Source: Sipunculus nudus
Taxonomy: Eukaryota > Annelida > Sipuncula > Golfingiida > Sipunculidae
Assembly: GCA_026874595.1 (NCBI GenBank)
Contig: CM049322.1
Location: 5,131,900-5,195,899, forward strand
DNA: 64,000 nucleotides
Direction: 5' to 3'
The notes under the pieces were generated by a model, which was not told the DNA's origin, ran no database searches, and worked only from the letters and a program-made list of their open reading frames with translations. The position numbers and the translations under genes were made by a program. Positions 1 through 11,249 of this stretch are shown piece by piece (position 1 is the stretch's first letter; each line of letters begins with the position of its first letter).

Positions 1-451
1 CACTCTTCATGGGAAACATATTGCCCGGAATTAAAACTGGACAAACAAACTTGTAAGAGTAATATAAGGATCTATAGCAACACCAAAATATACTTTTCCT
101 TCGGTCATGCGGTATGGCCCGAATTTTACCCCTGATAACTAAGTCTTTATGGCAATGTTTTGCTGTAGTTTTGGTAACCGCATTGTATCATCTGTAAATA
201 TTCTGATATTCTGTTGCCACATTTTCGAGCTGTGTGTATGCGGGACAGTATGTTCAGCGTGTAACAAATGATTTCGAAGTTCCCCGATGTTGATAATATG
301 TGCATGTATATACGTGTCAAGAATAGAAACCTCATGACTTCATTGAATCCCGTGTGGAAAGATCAATTTTCGTTTACAGAAAACAAACAAACAAACGAGA
401 GGAAAATATACTACCTATTTCTGTATATTGGCTAAGAAATATTAACCAAAC

Positions 452-593
452 CTGTTGTGTGGTGCGTCTCTGATCCTCGTCAGGTCACCTCCCAACCTTC
501 TGCAAGTGTCACGTGATCTTTGCCAGATGTTTGGTGTAGAAACTCGGCGGTAACAGAAACCCTTGTAGTACAGCCAGCTACGAGGACAATTAT
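452..593 (-). CDS. CTLD N-terminal-half exon (partial gene D)
   Basis: The exon encodes the first half of a long-form C-type lectin domain. It opens with an NCPRSW motif, then YKGFCYR and DTCRRLGGDLTRI, the usual Cys-Pro start, second Cys-Tyr and helix-2 LGGDL signature of CTLDs. On the minus strand it ends in CACACAACAG followed by GTTTGG, a plausible donor in phase 2. The acceptor is either the TCTGTAG just before position 593 or a GACAG just before position 632; both give phase 1. The second CTLD half would lie beyond the left edge or has been lost. It is clearly diverged from the three-exon lectins at 4-23 kb. Inference: extracellular glycan or pathogen recognition. Confidence 0.62.
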
Positions 594-780
594 CTACAGA
601 GGATGTAATAACGTCATCTTCAGTGATAACAGCTGTCAGACAGGAGTATACGCTCTTGGAAGGTTCTGCTGACGGTACAGTAAACAGGTTAAACACGTGT
701 TTCATGTTTGGGCCTAGAACAGAAGGAAGGTCCCGTTTGCGGCTGCCTGGTAGTATATTTTCAAATTAATATTAATCTGT

Positions 781-985
781 CTAAGCGTCTAGGGGAGAAC
801 AAGGACATGTTTTTAATATGTTCTGAACATTTTCTGCGATACATATGTTTTGTGATAATTAATTTTAGGTACTATGTTCTCTTACCCGATATACAATTAG
901 GTAATAGACCTTTTTCCACTGGCATGCGAACTGCACATAACGGTTATTGCTTCGGCCTCGTGTCAGACGGGGGGGGTCTGGGATA
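781..985. repeat. Upstream flank of CTLD gene D, duplicated at 19.92 kb
   Basis: The block resembles 19915-20065: ATGTTTTTAATAT, then TTCTGAA, then TTTTGTGATAATTAAT appear in the same order in both. Both blocks lie 5' of a D-type CTLD exon (452-593 and 18796-18862), so the flank was copied with the gene. The short open frames here are a by-product. Confidence 0.5.
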
Positions 986-2394
986 AGGGACGGACGACTT
1001 AATGTCTTTTCTCTCCTTACTTTTTTTAACTTAATATTTAAATTTCGAGATTAAACCGATACCCATATTGTAGTTTCGTATTTTTCCCCTCAATAATCTC
1101 ACTTTTTTCATTTAATCCATTGGACAAGTCAAGCGCCTCTATGTATTGGCATACATGTTTACCCAAAATTTGAATGTCTAGATCTAATGTTAATTATGAA
1201 AAATGCATCGCTAAATAAGAGATTAAGAGAGGTTTCTTACTTTTGTAATCATAGTTATGTCTAATATATTTTTCTTCGTCGGTATATCGGACCCGAACAA
1301 TCTACATCCGGCGTCACTGACAGATGTCGCTGATGTGGTGTAAATAGACTGTAAGACCTGTGAGTTTGTGCATCCACAGGCCGTGCCACTGACCATAAAG
1401 TTGTTCCCCTCAGTACATCAGTTTATATGACAACGACGTTAACAGGCGGGTTTATCTGCGTTTGAGAGTTTGCTAAGCTCTTTTAAAGGAAAATAATTCA
1501 AGGCAGTTATGAAGGTTATGACACCTTTGTTACATAGTCTGGTATAGGCCTGACATTATACTCTGTTGCGTCACCTCAGTATAAATTAAAAATCATACCA
1601 AGCTGCCAGTAAACTTATACAAGTATATGCCCTGTTTACTGTATAGTAAGTTTATGTATAATTGTAGAGGTCACAATTGATATAGACTTTCAGATATGCG
1701 TTGCTTTGGAACACAATTTATTACTAACTTCTGTCAAGATGTGCAATATACGCGCTGGATCGGCCTGGTGATTTCTTGGGAGACCGACATGATTTATTGC
1801 TCGTATACCCTGGTTTGTTCTTCTGGCAGACATACTGGAATATCATGTTTTCTGTCGTCACTGACCCATGTATAAACTCTTTCTGGTCTTCTAATCGTAG
1901 ATCGCCGACTTGTTGCTGTATATGGGATTTAGCAGAGTATAGTGTCCTAACCACTTGATGTATCTTTAGAAGCTTATTGCTTATCTTAGCAACATCACAT
2001 GTTATGTATCATTTTAAAGGTGTAGTAGTTATTAAGAATTATAATACTTACAAGTTTTAAAATAGTTATGGTGATTAAAATCAGCAAAATGCCTGAGAAA
2101 AATATAACCGTTCTGCCTATTTTTATATTTCTTCCCATTTTTAGTCATCATCAGCTATGTACATGTATATTCACTATGTGTATTTGCACGAAATTAAATT
2201 AAATAAATCTGCTTCAGTAAAAATGCTTGTTCCTCGGTTGAAAGTTAGCTTTATCATTCATGTATGATATTCATTAAAATACACGAAAATATTAATTTAT
2301 CATGAAAACCAGTTTAATGTTTTACTGTAATGGATATTACCATATATTACCATATTTATCGTTTGCCAATCTTGGAGACCAGAACAATACTTAC

Positions 2395-2457
2395 AGTTAT
2401 AACAACACCGGTTAGCCACGCCGTGAAAGCCACAAAATCCGCCCAGTTAAACGCCAT
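2395..2457 (-). CDS. Possible signal-peptide or membrane-anchor first exon
   Basis: An ATG opens 21 codons starting MAFNWADFVAFTAWLTGVV, a hydrophobic stretch typical of a signal peptide or signal anchor. It is followed directly by the strong donor GTAAGTATT. If not spliced, the frame stops 10 codons later after SKIGKR. It lies upstream of the CTLD exon at 452-593 on the same strand. However, it ends in phase 0 and that exon needs phase 1, so either another exon lies between or the two are unrelated. No family is recognised. Confidence 0.33.
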
Positions 2458-2501
2458 TTCCTAGTGAATGATTTCCTAGGGAATGAGAAAGCGAGGGTAA
2501 G

Positions 2502-2506
<5 letters not shown>

Positions 2507-2538
<32 letters not shown>
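2507..2538. repeat. (AT)n microsatellite
   Basis: Pure alternating AT run of about 32 bases in a gene-poor stretch between CTLD gene D and pseudogene A. The rest of 2540-4050 shows GA-rich patches near 3190-3235 and the duplicated 3' flank of the CTLD unit, but no supportable gene. Confidence 0.9.
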
Positions 2539-2541
<3 letters not shown>

Positions 2542-3479
2542 TATTGTTAATGTTTATGTCTGTTTTGAATTATACCTGCGTGACCTAATTGAAAATGACA
2601 TCTCAGCGTATTTGGAAATATGAACAAATATTGGTATGCTTCTTGCTGAGGGCTTGTACATTGTGTACATTGACATGTAATCAGGATTACTGCCGTAGGA
2701 CATTAGATATGAATGTAATATTTGTGTTTTTATGTTGTTTAAGACGATGAGCTTGTTGTCTGTATAATAACATTATTATTACAATCAAGGCCTGAAGATT
2801 GTTCGTTACAATGGTTAATATAGCGCGACCACAATCAACTGACAGAATGTTTACATCCGTTTGGCAGAATAAACACGGAAAACACGCTCAAGATCTCAAA
2901 GCTCTCAAATTGTTACAAATATAACATGTTATGTGACCCTAGAGGCTCTACGGTTTGGGTATATGTTAATATGAATTCCGAATAATATTATAAAACATGT
3001 TTTCTTGACATTTCTATCCTTTCAAGAAAATATTATAAAAGCATACAACAGAACATAATAGAATGATACTTTATAGTTGGAAACTTCAGAGAGAGCTAAC
3101 ATCTATCATTGGCCACCACGTATATATCACATATGGACCCAGGCCAATAGAAACCGGTTAATATTACACACATACATATATATAGAGAGATAAATTGAGA
3201 GAGAGAAAGAGAGAGAGAGTAATATATATAGAGAGATTCTTTGGATCTCTTATCCTAGAAATCAGGACGGGAAAATATGAACCCCACTGAAACATCTTAA
3301 AGTGTCAAGTCTGGTATCTTAACTTCTGCTGCAACAAAATACTTACGAAAACTAAACTTAGGAATGTGTTATGTGCGTGATACTGGGATAATTTACCAAG
3401 TTGCATTAGTCTTTACAAATGACTGTTCTGGATTGATGCCCGAATCTCATTACATATCACTTATATTGAAATCTTACAG

Positions 3480-3720
3480 AAGAAAAAGGGAAACGAACAT
3501 ATCACAAACGTAGAAAATAGTCCCTTTCCAATATAGTCGCCCTCCAGTTGCAGTCAAGGGCATAGCTCAAAGTTCGGTAGACAGCAGGCGACCATGACAG
3601 CTACATTGTCTTGTCAAACCCCACAAACCTCCAATCGAAACATCTCATAAAAATACCTCATTTTTTTAAATATAGGTTTATCGACAGCACATTTTAAGTT
3701 TAATAAATTCTAATAAGTCT
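3480..3720. repeat. 3' flank of CTLD pseudogene A, duplicated at 8.64-8.83 kb
   Basis: CACAAACGTAGA, GTAGACAGCAGGCGA, AAGCTACATTGTCT-like and CCACAAACCTCC-like blocks occur in the same order at about 8635-8830. This shows that the duplicated unit extended well past the last lectin exon. No coding potential is seen. Confidence 0.55.
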
Positions 3721-4909
3721 AATCATTTAAACCAGAGGCAAACAGACCCAGATAGAGGCCTCATGTTGCTAAGGCAGAAATGGCACTCGATAAAAGCACA
3801 CACAAACCTTCAGTCCCGGACATATTGGGACTTTCAAGCAACGTTACTAAATATATCAGTTCCTGTGTTTGACAGCGCCGATGTGCTGACCTTGAGCTAC
3901 GTAATATGAGAGAAAAGAAAAGCTTGAAAATATCCAAGTTTTGTAATGTGTTATTTACCAAAGTACATTAACCAAAATGAATTTACAACAGACAGTATCA
4001 AAGTGTAAAAGTGCAGAACAAAATATCATGAATTGCCAAATGATAATCCTTCAGTCTTTCTATGGAAATTTTCGGATATTTTGTTTTGTCAGCCAGTATT
4101 CTTTATTCAGCTAGCTTTTTTTCCAAAAGACAGACGCCATTTTGTTTGAACAAAAGGCATCATTTTATTTCCGTAGCTATATATTCCAGAGATGAAGACA
4201 ATGTTCACCACAGTGACTATTACTTGGCTGGTGGGGATACCATCCCTTGTATGTAAACTTATAATTCCCATCCACCCAGCAAGTCCCCTTCGGTAAGTCG
4301 TTCCCTCCTGGCCAATAACTCAACCCACTCATTTGATTCAGCTCTGTGAGGACACTGATAACCAGTAATCATAATGATGTTTTATCTATTGTATTGCTGT
4401 GCATCCATCAACTCAGTATTGAAACTTCAGTGTTGTAACAAAGGGGACCTTCACGTTGTTGTGCCAATAATAATTACACGATTCATTTATACCAATAATT
4501 AATTTATTTCCATTAAGCCCTTAAGCTAAAAATTGAAATATTTGGTTATCAGAAGTAAATCATGACCTCGATGCCAATAAGTGCACTGATCTATATGGGC
4601 TTGTACACTAAGGAAGAGGGTTTCTTTATTCTGTAACATAAGCTCAAAATCATGAACAAGCATAGTTATAACAGTTTGTATGACAGTTAACCCCGCATTC
4701 GATATTTAATTTTTTTTAATACTTTGCTCTTCATTTTGTTTATTTATAATCCACACTTTACATAGTGTATTCCCCTTGATCCAAGTTTAATTAGTCTGAA
4801 GATGGGTTATATAGAAAATAGGGGCCCAGTGATTTGCAATACCTCATTCCCAGTGAATACAGTGGTCACGTGCGTGTATCTATATATAAATCTTATTGTA
4901 AAGTACTGC

Positions 4910-5119
4910 CATTCGTCCTGCGAAGAGCATAATGAGGGAGTCGCGTGAGATGTTCTTGTTCCCCCGCGGACTCGATGGATACCAGGTTTTCACCAAGCTT
5001 CTGACAATTTTCTAACGGCTGTAGCCACGTGTATGTTGTCCGCAGAAACTTGTGACAAAAAAAAAACACAGTCCTCCCGTGGTCGTAGCGACATGCGTAA
5101 TCAGTAGGGGTCCCAGCCT
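4910..5119 (-). pseudogene. Pseudogene A exon 2 (CTLD N-half)
   Basis: 210 bases, acceptor AACTCACAG, open in phase 1. The 5' splice site is GC instead of GT. GC-AG introns do exist, so this alone does not prove inactivation. Confidence 0.8.
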
Positions 5120-5572
5120 CTGTGAGTTAAAGATTAACTATCATGGACGGATACCGGATCTAGAAAGTGGGTGTATGGTGGGGGGATGGGTAACTTGGTT
5201 CTGGTTCACAAGTGTGCCATAGTTGATTGTTGTCTTTTTCACATAATCTTTAACATGGTGTGCATGGGGAAAATCTGGAGCAGATTTGTTTCAGCAATTA
5301 GCGTATAATATTCTATTTTACAAGTGATTGGTCGAAAAATTGGAGGTGCCCCTGATTATGCATCGATAAGTAATCGGTAAATAGATTAAACAGATCATAC
5401 AGCAGGTTATGAGACCCTGTACCGCCATATCTGTTATATATGCTACTAGTATTATTAAGGTTTCAAAATTTGAAATAAGTAAATACATCCTCGGATCAGG
5501 ATCTATAGCGATAATACATTAATAACCCAAATTGGTATTCCGAATATCAAAGAAAATAAATTAATATATTAC

Positions 5573-5630
5573 CAAGTGACGAAAGGAAGGCAAGTGTTAT
5601 ATGCATATAACTTATGATGTCCATATTCAT
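5573..5630 (-). pseudogene. Pseudogene A exon 1 (signal peptide)
   Basis: It has 58 bases, the same length and phase as exon 1 of copies B and C, and ends TCGTCACTTG before GTAATA. The encoded peptide ends AFLSSL. Confidence 0.8.
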
Positions 5631-6674
5631 AAAATTCTCCTGAAACCCAAAGAAAATATGCCTATATATATTTTATTTCTGCCATAGTCATATATTTATA
5701 TATGCTGATACCTACGCTCTTTACACAGCGCTTTACCTATAGGGCTACTACCTATATCGTAAGGCGCTGTTTGTTATGATCTCGTATCCTGAATTGCAAC
5801 ACCAGAGGGGAGCACTGTATTTTTGTCCAATCAGATGAGACCTTGTGCTGGAAGACAAAGCCAAGCGAGGAATACACAGAGCCAATCATATTCATTTCTT
5901 TTTGATTGACAGCTCATCCCCCAGCGTAACCGTCTGAACAAGCCACAGGCTCAGAGAGAATTGCCCCTGACGTGGTTTGCTTAGGGCCTTGGGCACATAG
6001 GATGCTCGGCCGATGAGCTGTAATTCAAACGAAACGTAACAACAAAGGCTGCGTGCACACCTCGCTTGCTGGTTTCAGTTCTGCAAACAACAGATACATG
6101 GCTACGCTAACACAGTCATAATGTCATAATCGAATCGGTCGATGATGCGAGAATGCAGAGGGAGCAATTTAAATTCGACCGGAAACTCATTAAGCGGCGC
6201 TTGCAGCGCAGCAATGGGCGGAGCCAGGATGCCTGTCGAGTGTTTGTTTATTGGCATCTGATTTGCTGCTTGTCACATCATACGCACGTACGTTTATTTC
6301 AGTGGAAAACGAACCGCCATCTGGTGTCTAAATATATCATAAACGGTCAAAGCTGGCAGTGTGAAAATCGGTTGCTTCTTTAGAAGCGCAAGATTTCCGC
6401 TGCCTCGGGAGCGTAGCCGATACTATGTACATATAGTGTTTATAACTAATTGCCAAAGTCCAGTTATGGACCTGTTGATCACTCTTTTAGATGTCCTTAC
6501 CACACTTTTAGAAGTATAATTTGCATTCGGCGATTTAAATATACCGTGTGTATTCATGCAACATTGTAAAATAGATCAAATTTATTTCAAACTACATGGA
6601 GTCGCTGGCGAGATTTTCCGTTTGTTTCCGCAAGTGAGAAGTGTACACAGTTTACGCATATACTTTTTTTTATA

Positions 6675-6920
6675 TGAAAACGTGTCCGTTACCTGTTACC
6701 CATCCACTCCCACTTGAAACGCCTATTGTTGACGCTAAAGTATACACAGATCAACTTGAAAGGTTTGGGAAGCACCTGTTTCCGCTTAAATGCCCTTCAT
6801 AAGACATATTTTTGCTTCATTCAATTTTATCATAACAGGCGTTCGTGGAAAAACGACTTACATAGTGGTCCAGCCAGATATCATATTTCCACCGTGGTAA
6901 GCCTTGCCAAAATATTATAA
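6675..6920 (-). repeat. Conserved block upstream of lectin copy A
   Basis: The block contains CTTCATAAGACAT, CAGGCGTTCGTGGAA and GCCTTGCCAAAATATT. The same ordered block occurs about 0.35-1.2 kb upstream of the signal-peptide exon of copies B (14060-14345) and C (22945-23225). Its position 5' of all three genes suggests it is duplicated promoter or 5' UTR sequence. No core promoter element is obvious. Confidence 0.55.
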
Positions 6921-7559
6921 ATAACACAATTTTGCACTTGTACTCTGACGAAGGTAAACTTAAAGGGTTAACAATGATTCAAAATTGAATGCAATCCAAA
7001 GTAATGAAACTGATGAATGACAAAACGATTACACCCTATGATAAAAAAAGGCTCTTGATGGGTCCATCTGGAGCAACGGTTCTCCCTGGAACCCCTTTCG
7101 ACTAGTAAGAATTCAAACTGGAACCACTAGGGTTCTTGGAACAGCTGAGGTTCGATGGGTGTTTTGGTCACCCTACAGTGAATAATTCTAAGGTTTATAT
7201 TCATGTGAAAACTGTCTACCAGCTAAATTTGCTTAATGAATCTCTGACTGCCTGCTCATGAAATTACATTCATTTCACTCCAGCTAGACGTGGTTATTAA
7301 ATGTGCATGGATTCGATGATCTTCATTCCTTTATGAAGTACAGTCATATAAATTATGTTGTGTTAACATAATTACACTTCTTGAAATTTCCCTAAATCGT
7401 TTCTTAAATATACCTTATAACATAAAAAGGGGCAAGAATATGTTATATACGTGCCTAATTCGTATTTAACCTATGACTGTGAAAAGGTATTGTGTTAAAA
7501 ACTATTTGGGATTTCTTTGATAGCCATGACGAGCAAAACGCAACTATCTGAGTGAGAAC

Positions 7560-8457
7560 TATGGACGTTAGCACAACTGTGTTTTTGCCACAGTTCTTGC
7601 ATTTCCAGAACTGTGTTTTGCAGAAGGTGATTCAGGCACACCTAGTTTATTTTTAAAGGTCGATGATGCCACGGCTCTTTGATTATTTCTGAGTGCAAGG
7701 CATTGAAAGAAGCAGAGCTGTTGCATTCAAAAAGCTGTTGATTTGCCTCGGCTGCAGAATACACTACAACCATGGAAATATTATTTTACTGTCTAAATGA
7801 GAAGATACAAAGGATTGGGAATTGCAGCTGTTTCTATTGCACAGCTGTGGGAATTTCAGCTGTTGGTATTGGGCAGCTACTTGAACTGCTATAGAAAACA
7901 CCGTGGAAATATTATTTTTTAATATAGCGAGAACAAGAGTCTTGAAATGAAAAAGCTGTGGGAATTACACGGGTGGGGAAATTGCCGCTGGGGGCATTGT
8001 ACAACCGTTGGAATTGCCCAGGTCTCGGAGGAGTCACATCAGTGGACATTAAAATATCCGTAAAAGAACTGCTGCTGTGGGTTTGCAAAAAGCGTGGCGA
8101 TAACATTAATAAACCCATTTCTGTGAATTTTCAACAGCTGTAGTAAACACCACATGGGTTGAACTACTGTTTTTTATCTTGATTTATGATGATTTTTTTA
8201 ATAAAAAAGTTGTGGTCATTAATAAACTGGGGAAACTATGGCTATCCACTAGCTGTGAAATTAAGTTTTTTGAAATTGCAGGTGTGGGAATTATATCAAA
8301 CGTGGAAATACTGCTGGTGTGCAGTTGCAAAAGCTCTGCAAATAGCTATCTTTCGTTAAGCAAGATATGGGAATGGCAGAGCTGTGACAACTGCATCTGT
8401 GGCAAATGCAGCTGTGTCAATTGCCACAACTATGCAAATTGCAGCCGTGAGAAATAA
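7560..8457. repeat. Degenerate GCAGCTGTG-type minisatellite
   Basis: Short words such as GCAGCTGTG, AGCTGTGGGAATT and AAATTGCAG recur every 15-25 bases for about 0.9 kb, interrupted and heavily mutated. The two open frames here (7958-8143 and 8179-8457 on the plus strand) follow from the repeat and show no protein features. Confidence 0.6.
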
Positions 8458-9224
8458 AACAGGTTTAAAATGTTGCCACTAAGGATGTGTCAGAGTTCTG
8501 GAAATAGCCGTGTCTTAACTCCCTAATGGCAAAATATCTTGATGGTGAAAAAAGTATTTATGAATATGCATTTATGAATGGACCTGACTAAAAAAAAAGT
8601 CATTTAAGTACCACCGTTCAGAAAACTAACATGTGACAAACGTAGACAACAATTCTTTGCCAAAAGAGATTGGCTTTCCCTGCAACAGATAATACAGCTC
8701 GATGCCCATAGTTCGCCAGGCTGTCGACGGAAAAGTAAGCTACATTGTCTAACCCACAGACCCCGATAGAAACACCTAAAACGACGTCTGTCAAATTTAA
8801 TCTTGATTAAGTATAGGTGTATTAACAGTCCTTTTTACTGCATCTACCAGAGATTCCTATATAGTCCAAATATTTAGACAACAGAAAAAGAAACGCTACA
8901 GTTAGTAGTTATAAAGCATGAAGTGCAATGAACAAAGACAAAGGCTATCTTTAAGCCCGTTTACATGAAGGGTTAAAGGCAGATTTGCTTGAGGTGTTAA
9001 TTCCCGTATTTGACAGTTCCGACATGCAGACGTTGTACTGCCGAATATGAAAAAAAAGGTTGAACTCATCGAAATATTATGATATTTTTTTTATTTATCC
9101 ACTGAAATAAATGTGCATAGCTAAAGGGAATAGTCTTCAGACATTATCAAAGTGTGCAGAAATTCAGACTGAACTCTCACCATAAGAGCAAGTGTATTAA
9201 TGAATCAGTCATTCTATCGACATT

Positions 9225-9375
9225 TCCGGATAATCTTGTAGTTCACTTTGGTGGCTTCATTTTCGATCGATAGACGAAATCCTTCGTCTTCCATTTCCAT
9301 ATATTTCTCAGTTGAAGCATACATATTCTCCACCGTGGCCATTTTTTGGTTGGCCCGGATATGAACCAATCATAA
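9225..9375 (-). pseudogene. Orphan remnant of a lectin last exon
   Basis: On the minus strand, ATATATGGAAATGGAAG followed by GTGAACTACAAG matches the end of exon 3 and the 3' UTR start of intact copy C. The WND and terminal Cys codons are scrambled. It lies just downstream of copy B's own exon 3 and is followed by flank like that of copy A. This suggests that unequal exchange joined two copies. Confidence 0.6.
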
Positions 9376-9541
9376 TGCCCTTTATATTTGTTTAATCTAT
9401 ATGTGAGACTATGAAACTATAGACACGTAGACTGAAAGATCCCAGTAGTGTTGGGTTCATATTTTCTCAGCAGGGAATTTCACAAATGGACCCAATATTT
9501 TGTTCGCGTCGTCCGTCATTCCACTTCCATTTAACTATGTA

Positions 9542-9705
9542 TCACAGCTGAATGCAGTGTTCAGCTCCATTGCTATTGGATGGTTCACCAGAACTCCAAC
9601 TTTTGAATGTAAACTTATAATCACTTGCCACCCAGCGCCAGTCCCCTTCAGCAAGGATGTCGTTCCCTCCTGTCCAGTAAATCAACCTTCGCAAGTGATT
9701 CAGCT
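9542..9705 (-). pseudogene. Copy B exon 3 up to its premature stop
   Basis: The acceptor TTGATAG leads into an open frame with YWTGGND, GDWRW and GEPSN, ended by TGA where copy C has the Phe codon TTT. Confidence 0.75.
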
Positions 9706-11048
9706 CTATCAATTAATAACAACGGAAATCAGCTATATTTATGTCATGTTCATTGCATAACTTAACACTCATCTGATCATCATAACTAGTGTTGGGAGCC
9801 GATGATCAAGTGTAATCGATGATCGGTTGACTGATGCTGATGATCTAACGGTCAACCATATATTGCCATAATCGATTAGAAAGAATTTCACGAAGTCTAA
9901 GCTTCATACTGAGGGATAAATTTACGCTTTCATAAAATTTAAGTAAATAACATGAGGAAAATATACATGTGTTTATTAATAGATTCACACCCAAGTCTAA
10001 TATATACACATGAAGGCTGTAGAGTTATTAGATATATTATCCAACATAAGGCCTATGGAATTTATCAATTTTGAGGGTGTACAGGCCTGTATATAATCTG
10101 GAATTTCATACTCCAGGAAGTCAACCAATTTGTTCTATTGACTGATAATGAAATTACAATTGATTTCAAGTAATTCTCAAGTGCGACTTGAGCTTACTAA
10201 TAGGTTGTGGGTCATCGATTGCGCTCAAGGAAGCGACTCCTAACTCTAATCATTACACACAAAAAGAACCTCATAGCCATAACATTTTATCATTAGGTTA
10301 CCTATCACATTTTTCATTTATACAAACTCCAACTAATTTATTAAGCTATTAAATGAGATATTTGGTTAAGAGAAAGAAATTACAGTCTTGATTCCCATAG
10401 GTGCACTCATCTACATTTGCATGCACGTTTAGAGAGCAGGGCTTTTTCTTTGTTCTATATACGACAAACTATAAAGTATGCATTAACGTAGTCGTAGTAT
10501 TTTGTTATATTTTCCTATAAATATAGAAGAACTCTTATATAATAGGATTTTAATATTTTGTCGTTACTTATTTACCTTTAATTCTATTTATTCATAAACT
10601 TTATATTTTATTTTAATTTTTGTGATTTCTGACTTATTCTGTGTATATATTAATGAACTATAGGTAATCCTTGCTGAGAAAGGTTTCATAACATCTCAGT
10701 ATTGGGTGTATGGGATATATAAACTGTTTATGAAAAAAGGACAAGTTGACAAACAGAAAACAAAAAGTGGAATTTTGAAAGGTCCCTAGTTGCAAAACGC
10801 AATTTACAAAACTCCAAATCGTCTGATTCACCTCCAGATGTCATTTTTGAATGTATCTGGATTTATTGGCGGGCTCCCCATGTTAAAAACACGTGGATAT
10901 AAACAAAAGGGACCATCTCTGTACCGTGGGATATGTTTTTTTTGTGGGGGGAGGAGCTATTTTTTTTTAATGTTAAAGAGATTTTCTCTAGTTGGTAGAA
11001 GTCACATATCGGAAAAGGTCCCTTTATGTCTAACAGAAAATTAATTAC

Positions 11049-11249
11049 CTGTCACCCTCGGAAAAACATGTCGAATGAGCCTCGTGAGATGCTCCTGGTC
11101 ACCACCGGTCTCTATGGACACGAGGTTACCACCAAGCTTCTGACAATTTTCCTTCGCTTGTAGCCAGGTGTATTCTGTCCGCACAAACTTGTAGCAAGAG
11201 GGCTCAGTCCTTCCCGGGACGTAGCGGTATGAAAAACCAGTAGACGTCC
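11049..11249 (-). pseudogene. Copy B exon 2 (CTLD N-half), shifted acceptor
   Basis: 201 bases, six fewer than the copy C exon, because the usable AG has moved from before 11255 to before 11249. The frame and phase (1 in, 1 out) are kept. Confidence 0.75.

Larger units (their letters stand above)
4177..5630 (-). pseudogene. CTLD lectin copy A, decayed
   Basis: Three-exon secreted CTLD gene in the array. Exon 1 (5573-5630) encodes a 19-residue signal peptide starting MNMDIISYM and ends in phase 1 before GTAATA. Exon 2 (4910-5119) is open and carries the conserved YTWLQ and ENCQKLGENLVSIE motifs; ten T in a row add a Phe tract before the first Cys. The donor after exon 2 reads GCAGTA rather than GT. 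Exon 3 begins at 4343 (phase 1) but stops at TAG 4177-4179, after CLHLWNI and just before the WND motif. Two small deletions also turn the WRW motif into CW. Both the WND motif and the last two cysteines are lost, so a folded CTLD is unlikely. The intact copy is at 20967-22594. Confidence 0.8.

Noticed and set aside
1744-1950. Minus-strand frame containing FQYVCQKNKPGY, like a CTLD end
   Set aside because: No WND or preceding cysteine, no clear splice sites, and the frame continues into unrelated sequence. Too weak to call.
2395-2490. MAFNWADFVAFTAW as the N-terminus of a sodium-solute symporter
   Set aside because: Superficial likeness only; there is no following transporter exon nearby.
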